A model generated the notes under the pieces. The model had not been told where the DNA came from. It saw only the letters and a program-made list of their open reading frames with translations, and searched no databases. This document shows positions 1 through 10,221 of a stretch of DNA of 64,000 bases, piece after piece. The position numbers were made by a program, and so were the translations under genes. Source of the stretch: Dillenia suffruticosa (lineage: Eukaryota; Streptophyta; Magnoliopsida; Dilleniales; Dilleniaceae). The stretch's first letter is position 1, and every line of letters starts with the position of its first letter. Location of the stretch: contig JAVTVX010000024.1 of assembly GCA_033439265.1 (NCBI GenBank), positions 3,811,001 through 3,875,000 of the forward strand, read 5' to 3'.

Positions 1-941
1 CCACTAAATTTCACAATAATAATACCAACACTACAGACAGCCCCTTGCACCCACTCACTTGTTTACATAGATTCTACATGGATGTTTGGTGACTTTTAAA
101 TAGTAGGCTCGAAAGCTATATGAAGGATGGAGAAGACAAAAATTCATTTCACCCCATCTCATCCTTAAGCTTCCAATCGATACCTACCACACAAATCCAC
201 TTGTTCCCAACCCAAGAATGATCAACACTTTTCTAAGATGATTGTGCCAAAGAATAGAAAAAAGGATCATCTATCATCATTTCCCATATTTACCCATTAG
301 CATTATGAAAATTTTCACCGACCCAGTTTAATTAATAGTCATAATTTCCTTTTTTAGTGTGAATTTCATATATTATATATTTCTTTGTGAACTGATTTGT
401 ATTGATATATAGATCTCTCTTAAATGATCGATTTTAAATTTTAAAATTAATAATTAATTTAATATTATTATAAATTGATTTGTATAAAAATCTGATATGG
501 TATAAAAATTATAAATAGATTTTAATATTACTATGATTTGATGTCCTATCATAATTTCTTCCCCAATACGATGATCCGGATTCAAATTATAGTATAAAAA
601 AAAAACAAAATTACTATGATTTGATATTATATATATATATTTTTTCCTTTTACTAGTTAGATGCATTTTTGAGACCTCCCCGACGCAATTTCTTATTTAG
701 GCTTACATAGTTTAGTACTTTAATATGAATTTCTACGAAAAATCTCAATAACTTAATGTTAATATTTATCACTTCTTGAAAAGCTATAAGTTGAGAATCA
801 ATTGCAAAAACATTAATTTGAGTGAGGGGGTGAGTTTAGATTAAGTTGAGATAATCTTCAATTAAAGTTAATTAAATTTTGTAATAAGTGCGATAAAATA
901 ATAATAAAATAGTTGGATCGATCGGAGCTGGCCATCCCAAT
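1..941. other. AT-rich upstream spacer of the HIR gene
   Basis: No coding signal is visible. The stretch is AT-rich, with short A/T runs and a TA dinucleotide run near 629-642. Towards the right end it grades into a CT-rich stretch (about 948-965) that looks like the start of the HIR transcript leader. Short ORFs here lack composition or motifs that would support a protein. Confidence 0.6.
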
Positions 942-1160
942 TCCCAAGTCTCTCTCTCTCTCTCCTTCCTCTTCCTGTGAAAGTTGATAGAAACGGAGAC
1001 GCGAGTATCTGTTCTGCTCCTTAATGTCATCGGATTCCAAAATTTCCCTCGCTGTATATTCCTTGTTGCAATTGCTAGTTTCCCCACTCATCCCTTCGAT
1101 TCTAGGTTCCTGAAAACAAACCTGGAGTTCGAATTCGAGTTCTCAACAGATCTTCTTCAG
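942..1160 (+). other. Probable first (non-coding) leader exon of HIR
   Basis: A CT-rich tract followed by about 200 bases ends in CAG just before GTATAA, a good donor site at 1161. The next plausible acceptor in front of the start codon is TTTCTAG ending at 3881, so the second part of the leader would be 3882-3890. This gives a 2.7 kb intron inside the 5' leader, a layout common in plant housekeeping genes. The leader contains a 29-codon upstream ORF (ATG 1024, TGA 1111-1113). Transcription start and splice use are inferred from sequence only. Confidence 0.5.
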
Positions 1161-2251
1161 GTATAATTTCCATCCCCAATTTGAAAATCCCAATTCTAGA
1201 TTGATTACTTCATTTGCTTTGTTTTTCCCCTCTTTTTTAATTTCCTGGGGAGTTGAATAACTAGGGCTTTTTATTAGGTCAAATTCTGGGGTTTCAAACT
1301 TTGCTCTGTTGCTTAAGTTGATTGAATTCCTCAATTTCTACGCAGATTATTCAGCGTTTTTCATAAAACATTATACGGATTGAACTGGGGAGAATAGCAG
1401 TGGGGGAGGGCTTGAGCTGTCGCTGAGAGAATTTTTTTTCCCCCCAAATCTTGATTACTTGGTAACACGTCTTTTTCTTTAATCTTCTTTTTTCCCATTT
1501 ATTATTATGGAACTTCTTGACACGGAACGTTTCCCATTTTGAAACGTATTCGCACGATAAATTGATTAATATTTATATAAAAATCTTTAAATTTCTTATA
1601 TTTATTAATTTTTCGATATTTAATAAATTATTTATTTATTTATTTATAATTATAATTTTTATATTATTTATCTTATAATTAATAATTATATATTTAATTA
1701 TTTTAAATTTTATTATAAAAAATATTTATTCTATTATTTTCATAAAATAATTACTATTTACGTAAAAATCTTTATATTTTTTATATTTACGCTTTCGGCC
1801 TTTTCTGTATTCTCGTAAACTTGGGATTCCTGGTGTTTCTGTTTCTGTTTTCGGCAATCTAGATTATCATAATTTTAGCCCGTTGCATACGGGCAGTATT
1901 TTGTATTTGATTTTGTTATTTTGTAATGGTGTTTGTTTGCTGGGGGGTTTTGAAGCGTTAATTATAACCTTGACTTGTTCATCCTTTTTTGCCAGGTTTT
2001 CATGAAACATCCTACCGTTACACGTTTTTATCGTTGAATTTTTATGGGATTTTTGAAATGTGTATTCTAAACTCGGACGTATTCGACTTGAAAATGATGC
2101 TCTTGGGTATTGGGTCTTTGCTGTTTGATTGGATGGCATGTTGATATTATCTTTGTAAAGTGGGTAATGATTGGTTACCAAGAAAAATATTCTTAGTTCT
2201 TTATTATTTTCTGTGAAAATTGATTTGCTGTTGTTTATTATTGTGAGCTTT

Positions 2252-2450
2252 TACCGACGCTTCGATAGTCTAGTGGTAAGGGCACTAGCACCCCACACCA
2301 AGAACTGGGGTTCGAGTCTTTGTAGTGTCAAAAACGACAACGGGAAAGCTTCCTCCTGATTGAGACCCGACAGCAGCTCGGCCGAGATTAGTCGGAGCAA
2401 AGCTCCGGATACTCGGCGGTGGACCAAGTCAGGGGACCAAAAAAAATTAC
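2252..2450 (+). mobile_element. tRNA-derived SINE with target-site duplication
   Basis: The segment has a polymerase III A box (TAGTCTAGTGG, 2266-2276) and a B box (GGTTCGAGTC, 2309-2318) at tRNA-like spacing. A non-tRNA body and a terminal A tract (2441-2448) follow. It is flanked by near-identical 12-base direct repeats, 2240-2251 and 2451-2462, that differ at one base, as expected for LINE-driven insertion. It lies in the inferred leader intron of HIR in the sense orientation. There is no coding capacity. SINEs of this shape are common in eudicots; the family cannot be named without a library search. Confidence 0.85.
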
Positions 2451-3890
2451 TGTGAGCTTTCCGTGTTTGTGAAACAGAAAAGCCCAAAGTGCTTTAAAAG
2501 GAAGAAAATTCAAATTAAGAATGTGTATAATTGCAGTTGTAGGTTTTTATCTAAGGAGGGCGAGTATTGAGCCAGACATTACCTTATTGTTATGTTGCGT
2601 GGCTCTAATGTCCTCTAGAATGCTAGTTTGACTTTTTCCTTCTGTATTGGTATTTATATAGTTGTTGTTTTCCCTTACCCCTTGATCTTGCTTAGCTGTT
2701 GGGTGTATATCTTCTTGGGCCCGGATTCTCTGCTTTGGGACTTAGGTATGCTATTATAAATTAGTTTATATATGAGTCAAGATATAAATAATTGTCTACA
2801 TTTAGGTAATTGTTCATACACTATCCGGTGGAGTCATTGTAAGGACTTCGAAATGATTTTGCTTACATACATACTATAAATGGTTTGCAATTTCATTGCT
2901 TAGTTGCATCATCAAAGCTCTTGGTGGAAGCCTGAGAACTCATTCCAGGTTTAAGAAACTAAACCATTACATTTTTACTTTGTTTTCCATTCGGTGATGT
3001 GTTTGCATCACATTTGATACATGTTAGTTTTCATTAAGCTAATTCTTTTGAAGCGCCATGCAGACTTTGTGGTTTATTGTCTGTATATAATTTGCAGTGT
3101 CTTTCCTTTGAAAAGAGAGATTGTCTTCTGAACACTTCAAAAGCATAAATCCAAAGTCTTTGTTTCTATCTTTTTCTAAGTTCTTTTTTTTCTCCCCCTT
3201 CTTCTTTTTCCTTCCTGTGGGAGAAGAGGGTCATAGAAAACAAGTTGAGCATAATAAATATGCTACTTAAGAATTATTTATGAAATTCCCAGTGTGACCT
3301 GTTAGTTGTCTTTGTGCTTTTATATTTATTAAAGTCCCCCTTCTTCCTTTTTCAAGAAAATGTCCCATGCTGGAATCTCTTACCATTGTCATCTTGCTTA
3401 AACCATGGACTCGCTCTAGTTGTTGCTATCTTTCAGTTTCAGGAATAGATAATGTCTAATATGCCTTTAGAACAACATTAATCTTCAAAAAACTAGGTTT
3501 ACTTTTTATTTCAACTTTTACCTTTGATTAGGGATACGATACTCTCAAGCCATTATTCCGTATCTATCTGCACCTGTTTTCCTTTGATTGTTTAAAATTT
3601 TGAAGTATGTTTTCCAGGCTAGTAAAATGCCCGATGGTAGTTATGGCTCCATGGAACATTTTATAATTACTGTTCTTAAGTTGGATTTTTTGGATATAGA
3701 TTCATTTAAATTTTCCAAAAATTTGAGATACTTCTATTCTCTAGTTGTTGAGGTACATACTCTGGAAAATTTTAGATCTTGAGAAGGTGATATAGCTAGT
3801 CATTCACTTATTTATTGCATTGGGAGTGACTTTACAGTGTTTATTTATTTTATGAGGTGTCTTTTTTCTTTTTATTTCTAGGATCGAACG

Positions 3891-6800
3891 ATGGGACAAG
3901 TTATTGGTTGTATTAAGGTGGATCAGTCAACTGTGTCTATTAGAGAGCAATTTGGGAAGTTTGACGAAGTCTTAGAACCTGGGTGTCACTGTGTGCCCTG
4001 GTGTCTTGGTAGCCAGATAGCTGGTCATCTTTCACTTCGTGTGCAGCAACTAGATGTGCGGTGTGAAACCAAGACTAAGGTTCTAGTTTGTCAACTCCTT
4101 CAAATTATCATTTCATACTGCTATATTTTTATCCTTTCTTTTCCTTGTAAGCATAATTTTCCTTTTCAGTTATTCAAGACCATATAGTCAATTTACAATT
4201 GTGGTATGCTTGAATAATAGATGTTCATTTGAATAACAATTTCATCTTTCAACATTAAATTGACCATTTAACTATTTGAGGTTCCTTCTATGGTGTCCTT
4301 ATTATATTGTGTTCTCTTGCTCTAATTAATTTAACTTTGATTGTGTATTTTGTGAATAAGTTGACCATTGTGTTGCATTTGGGTGTTGGATTATTCGTTC
4401 AATGCATGTAGCATAATAAACATGAGGTGTTAATGGCCATTTATTGTGTTTAGGTGGGTGGATATATTGAACATGAGATGGTGCAAGGGTGAAATGGTTA
4501 GTGGTATCATGGGACTGTGTCGTGTAGGTACCCATAGAAAGTGAGGGAGAATTAGAGACTTGGTGGTATGGGGGAGAGAGAGATAGAGTGAGAGAGGATA
4601 GATCTTAGAGTGACTAGGGTGGCATTTATATGGAATAAAAGGAGACATGTCATAGAGAAGAAGAAGAAGAAGAAATGCTAGGAAGCAACGCAATTCAAAT
4701 ACCATTCGTTTAACCATAAACTTTTGACAGATTTTAACCTAAACCTATATATCTCTAAGCTGCAAATCCTCAACAATAAGACCAATGATTTTGGCTTAAA
4801 CGGTCACTCAAATAATTTGAAATCTTTTCTGACTTTGCAGACTCAAATTTCTAGTTGTTAGTGTGGAAGTGGTTGGGGGGAGGGAGCTGGAGTAGGTTTT
4901 CTGTTAGTGATGACATGGTGGCTTTCATGATAATATGAGTAACAAATAATTGCAAGAAAAAGAGGAATATATTTCTATATAAATATATGTGCCTTATTTT
5001 GGCGGCTTGGTTTCTAGTTTTGTGTCGGATGGAACATATATATCAGGACAATCAGATACTTTATGTCATGGTTACAGCTTTGACACCAGTTCACCAAGCA
5101 ATTTCTATGACAATTTTTGGTCCCTTGATTAAGGTTCACAGAGATCGATGAGATCGATGTTTTTGCATGGTTTAAATACTCACCTTCTAGGGAATATCTT
5201 CGTATAGGCTAACCCCAAGAATACTTGTTTTTGAGAGAAGAAAATTAACTAATAAAATGGTAGCAGAATTGTACTCTGCGGTGATCATAATTGCATGATT
5301 TAGTGGTTAAGCTTTCTCTTTGTTGTACTTGTATCACCATAAGACACTGTTATGTTGGGTCATGTGTCAAAATCTTATGCTCATGCTTCCAGACTGTCAA
5401 AAATGATGATGCCATGTATCTAGTTATTGTCATGTCAAGAGTACCTGGCAGTTGACATGGAAGTTGGAAGCATAATTCATATAGAAAGCATGTCTACAGT
5501 TTTTTATATTTCTAAGTATTCTGCATGTCTTATTCATCTTCTGCACTTCAAAGTGCACCTGTGGAGTTCTGATTCTTGACCTTTGTATGTCTTCAGGATA
5601 ACGTTTTTGTCATTGTGGTTGCATCAGTTCAGTACCGAGCTTTGGCTGAAAAAGCAGCAGATGCTTTCTATAAGCTCAGTAATACAAGAGAGCAGATCCA
5701 GGCTTATGTTTTTGATGGTATGCTAGTGAAATTACAGCTTATCACAATTTAGAGAATTGTGTGTTTGCCAATCTTGACTTATCTGACATTTTAAGGGTAC
5801 CATCCTTTATGAAAGTGTTAATTATATGGATTTGAAGATTCTTCTATTCTTTTCTCTGGTCCATTTGTTTTATGAGCATACATGATTCTTTTTTTAGAGG
5901 TCCTTAGGTCAGCCTGGTATTAGTTTCAGAGCCAATTAAAGGTGGTACAAAGAAAGCCTAGACGATTTTAATGGCAGGGTCCAATCAATAGGAGATTGGT
6001 GTGTATGCTTTTTGGTTGATGTCAAAATGGAAGGACACAGATAGCTTATTCGAAAAAGTCATAAACTTTGTGAGAGTATATGGAAGCAGAGAGGAATACA
6101 TCGAATATGATAAAATCAGTAGTTTGAACATGGAATAATTGAAATTTTAAATTGTTCGATGATTAATTATTGTGATTAATTGCTCTTATTTTGTATATAT
6201 CTTCACAGTTTTTGCCAGTAAGTTGTGGATTGTATCTATGGAATATGCTTTTTCTTATTAAATCTAGCTGAATTAAGTTGTGAGTATTAGCTGTACAAGT
6301 AATCCTGATATATACATATTATTTTTTAATTTATGAGCTCATGATTTCTATTGCAGTTATTAGGGCATGTGTACCAAAATTGAACCTGGATGCCACCTTT
6401 GAACAAAAGAATGACATAGCGAAAGCTGTGGAAGAAGAACTTGAAAAGGTATATATATATATATATATATATATGTTTTGACTGAGTATTATTAGCAGTT
6501 TTTCTTTTTTTTGATCGGAAGTATTAGCAAAATGATTTCAGAGCCTAATTTTTCTTTCATATCGTGGATATGTAGGCCATGTCACATTATGGCTTTGAGA
6601 TAGTCCAGACTCTCATTGTGGATATAGAGCCTGATGAGCATGTGAAGAGATCAATGAATGAAATTAATGCAGGTAAATATGGTTTTTTCTTTCTTAGGTT
6701 AATGAATCTGGGCTCAGGTGTGGCTTTTTTTTTTTTTTTTTTTTAAATTGCTGGGAGGATGAGTTTTTACTGAATTTTTTGTTCTAGTTCTTTGAACAAC

Positions 6801-7908
6801 AATTTTTACTGCTTATATTGTCAGATTAGTATCTGGATATCCAATCTTTAGATTAGGTAAATCAAATTAGCTTCCTGTTTGAAGCCCTTTGTTGTTGTTG
6901 TTTCTTTTGGGTCTGTAATCAAGTGAGCATCAACTCTTTTTTTTTGGGAAAATCTCTTTTAATGGAAAAATAAGATTTATTACAAGAAAAACTGCGAATA
7001 AGTTGTCCTAGAAGAAAAGGGTGTAAGAAATGAGTTGTAGTTTTATTTGTATCTGATTCCATCATAAAAACTTACATTCTCATCGCAACTGTGTGGCATA
7101 GTTATGGCTAGGCAATGTCAAGCTAGGCATATTACTCACCTCGAGACTGTGTCTATTCCTTGAAATATAGAAAAAGTGCGGATCAAATGAAATGTGCTCT
7201 TTTGACTTTTGGTGAGCAATAAGTTTGGACATAAAATTTGGAGTATTTGGGGTTTTGGAATGAATAAGGGTGGAATTACACCATGGTAAAGGACATTTCA
7301 GCTGGTGCTTGAGATGATTCTTTTGCTTTTTCTTTTTTTTTTTGGGGGGGGGGGGGTGTGTAGCGTGGGGTTAAGTAGTGGTGATGCTTGTATTGAGGAT
7401 GAATATGGTAAAAAATAAAATAATTTTTTTTTTTGTTTTTATCCTTTGTCATCCTCCTTTGTAGTCCCCACTTTATTAGTATTACTGTGTTGAGCATTTG
7501 CTTAATGTTATTTTTGCAATCTGATCTATCGCTGTTGTCACAATAGCTGCAAGGTTGAGGGTTGCTGCAAATGAGAAAGCTGAAGCAGAAAAAATATTGC
7601 AAATTAAGCGGGCTGAAGGAGATGCAGAGTCGAAGTATCTTGCAGGTCTGGGTATAGCTAGGCAGCGTCAAGCTATTGTGGATGGCCTGCGAGACAGTGT
7701 TCTCGGATTCTCTGTGAATGTGCCTGGCACAAGTGCCAAGGATGTCATGGATATGATTCTAGTGACCCAGTATTTTGATACAATGAAAGAGATTGGCGCT
7801 TCTTCAAAGTCTTCCTCCGTTTTCATCCCTCATGGACCAGGTGCTGTAAGAGACATTGCTTCACAGATCAGGGAGGGCCTTCTGCAGGGTAACGCTGCTC
7901 AGCAGTAG
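3891..7908 (+). CDS. HIR: Hypersensitive-induced response protein (SPFH/band 7 family), 5 coding exons
   Basis: Coding exons are 3891-4079, 5597-5717, 6357-6448, 6576-6672 and 7547-7908. All introns are GT-AG and the joined frame is open for 286 aa, the usual HIR length. The start MGQVIGC offers Gly2 for N-myristoylation and Cys7 for palmitoylation, the usual way HIR proteins attach to the plasma membrane. Next comes the SPFH/prohibitin domain (about residues 5-190), with family blocks such as [13 protein letters not shown] and [17 protein letters not shown]. An alanine/glutamate-rich coiled coil follows ([17 protein letters not shown]), then a conserved C-terminus ending [10 protein letters not shown]. 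In other plants HIR proteins form raft oligomers that associate with NLR immune receptors and promote hypersensitive cell death; that role is taken from the family. Intron 1 (1.5 kb) carries a dispersed repeat at 4673-5035. The gene converges on VDAC. Confidence 0.95.
4673..5035. repeat. Dispersed repeat, copy A (HIR intron 1)
   Basis: This segment aligns by eye with 9172-9755 over most of its length. Shared blocks include AAATGCTA-GAAG at the start, CACAAATCCTCAA-like and AATAAGACCAA in the middle, and the AGAGGAAT...GGTTTCTA block at the end. The copies differ by many substitutions, and copy B has about 190 extra bases in the middle. I see no clear terminal inverted repeats, so it may be a MITE-like relic or a local segmental duplication. 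Confidence 0.65.
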
Positions 7909-9171
7909 TAGCTCAAGAGAATCAGCATTGTGGAGTTTTTTTTCTATGCTTACAAAATAGTCAGTGGTGGAAGTACAAGTTTGGTATGCATCTTTAGTTT
8001 ATCTTTCATCTTGCGAGTATCGTGTAAGTAAATGTGCATGTAGAATGTTATATACATTCTCTTTAAATATTTTTGTCTATATAGGGGTTTGTATTGAATA
8101 AAGTTGGTGATTGATATGGCAAGGCATAGCCTCCCAAATAAAAAAAAAAAAAAAAAAAAATAGGGATGTATAATTTACCTCCCACGGCTTCGCCGCAGCA
8201 AAAACTTACATGAGAAATGCGTGCGATTAGATAACAGCTTTGATGAAACTTACATGAGAAATGTGTAAAAACACAAAAAAGATAAAAAGAAATTTCAAGA
8301 GTAGTTGAGATTGTGACTTGAAGGGTGAAAGTCATCTTCACAAAACCTAGAAGAAGACACAATTAGGCTGATGTATGTGAACTGATGATTTAAGTCTGAA
8401 CCGCTTTGAGCTGAGTTTGAGCCAAAAAAAGGTTTTGGCTCATTAAAATATAAGCTGAATGATGATCTAAACAAAATTTGTTTGATCAAAGCCTGAACTA
8501 GCCTTTGTTCAGCTCAATTCAGCCTTTGTTTAGATTAACTCATTTCATCCCTAGTGTTCCATCCCTACCTTTTCACACAGGTTAGACACATTAGGCACAA
8601 CAATTCTAGAGCACCAATCAACTTTCATACGGTAGAAACATATTTATTATGCAATACAAGAAAGAACGATAGAGTCCCCTTTTTAAGTCGCGAATTCATT
8701 TCTCTTTATAGAGGTTTTTTAAACACTAATCAACATTACAAGATGAAACATTAAGATCTCCGAGGAATCATACATGATTTTCTTGAAATAATATATTTTT
8801 CGTCATTTTTAATGTTTATGTACTATTATAATAAGTTGTAGCGCACATTATATTTTTTTTTCTTGTATTTTTTACACTCTTTTATTCTCTAAATATTATC
8901 TAAAATAAAATATATCTATAAATGAAAAGTAAACTAACAATTGGCTTTATTATAAAATAAATCTACTAGCACAAAAAGTAATTGATTAAGTCTCAAGTTT
9001 CCGTCAAAGTGTTGCAAAAGCCGATGATCGTGACACCAACGCACCACTGAACGGGTTTGCAGAGGAGGAATGAACTACAGCACTCGATCGGTGCATCCCA
9101 AAATTGCTAATTTCATCTCTTCTTTATCCATAGATGCTTGAGCTATAACCTGCCCAAGTGTTGTTTTTAAC
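7909..9171. other. HIR 3' flank and intergenic spacer
   Basis: The HIR 3' UTR probably ends near an AATAAAG signal at 8097. An A tract of more than 20 bases (8139-8160) follows, after which the sequence turns AT-rich. A short block (ACTTACATGAGAAATG) occurs twice, around 8204 and 8248, as an imperfect local duplication. Nothing coding is supported between here and the VDAC stop. Confidence 0.5.
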
Positions 9172-9755
9172 AAATGCTACGAAGAAACCCAACTCAATTA
9201 CCATTCATTCAATTGTAAACTCTTTACAAATTTTATTCAAATCCTATATATTTGTAAGCCACAAATCCTCAAAAATAAGACCAACGATTGTGGCTCAAAC
9301 GGACACTCAGATAATTTGAAATCTTTGATGACATTACAGATTCAGGGACCTATAGTCTTTTCCAAGCAACTAAGAAAAAAAAAATCCTCAATAATAGGGA
9401 AACTGAACACTACAAGACTAAAAAAGTTGAAGAGATGGTACATTTTTTAAATCCTAATAAAATTTAAATTAAATAACGAAGGATATTCTAGTATTTTCAA
9501 ATAAACTAAAATAAAAATGAGATGCAACTATCTTAGTGTGATGCTGCTGCGTGGTTGCGGGGCTTAAGAGAAGGGGGCGGGGGCGGGGGCGGGGTGTCTG
9601 TTAGGCAATGGGTGGTGAGCGGTGACGGTGACAATACACCGTACCAAGAAACAAGTAATCGCAATAAAAAAGAGGAATTCATTGCTACGTGAATATATCT
9701 GCCCTCATTTAGGTGGCCTGGTTTCTATTTTTGTGCTTGATGGCATAAATATAAA
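9172..9755. repeat. Dispersed repeat, copy B (HIR-VDAC spacer)
   Basis: This is the second copy of the 4673-5035 repeat, in the same orientation. The left half (about 9172-9345) and the right end (about 9640-9755) match copy A. The middle is longer and includes a G-rich run at 9573-9594. The copies lie 4.5 kb apart, on either side of the last HIR exons. Confidence 0.6.
9573..9594 (+). other. G-quadruplex-forming G-tract
   Basis: Four uninterrupted G runs (5, 5, 5 and 4) are separated by single C bases, which fits the canonical intramolecular quadruplex pattern with one-base loops. It stands out in AT-rich surroundings, inside the expanded middle of repeat copy B. A function is not implied by the sequence alone. 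Confidence 0.75.
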
Positions 9756-10221
9756 TAAAATACAAGACATAAGATCGTCCTCACATAAATCCTCTTTCAA
9801 ATAGGTTTAAAAAATTTAGACCATATCGTATCATTTGAATCACACCATTTGTCTAGTAAAAATCACAACTGGGTATTGGAGTACACAGCACCACTCAACC
9901 TAAATGATTCGAAGTCTAAATATCTGCTCAAAACATGTGAAAGTAATCCATCCAGCCCCATTAGAATGGATGGAGAAAAAGATTTCGCAAAATGTAAAAT
10001 GATCAACAAACTGGTTCAAGCCACCAGCCAGAATTATTTTTACAACCCTTGAGACCACCAAAATGTCAAGAAACCAATAAAACCACATTGCTTTCCAAAA
10101 AAGTCCCGCTTAAAAACATTAAGGTTCTGTGCTAAAATATCATCCTACCAAACTTATTGCCGTCCCCCATACAGAAGCAAAGGCCTGCCACCTAAATCAA
10201 AGCAAGTGGAAGTTGCTTCAT
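9756..10221. other. Spacer and VDAC 3' UTR
   Basis: No coding signal is seen on either strand. The right part is expected to be the 3' UTR of the minus-strand VDAC gene, whose stop is at 10222-10224. Short ORFs at 9849-10088 overlap on both strands and have no recognisable content. Confidence 0.5.

Noticed and set aside
1500..1800. AT-rich block with a repeated AAAATCTTTA-A-TT-like word
   Set aside because: Two similar words about 190 bases apart could mark a MITE, but there are no terminal inverted repeats or flanking duplications, and AT-rich DNA gives such matches by chance.
2260..2330. Possible tRNA gene
   Set aside because: A and B boxes are present, but the sequence does not close into an acceptor stem and continues into a SINE body with an A tail and target duplication.
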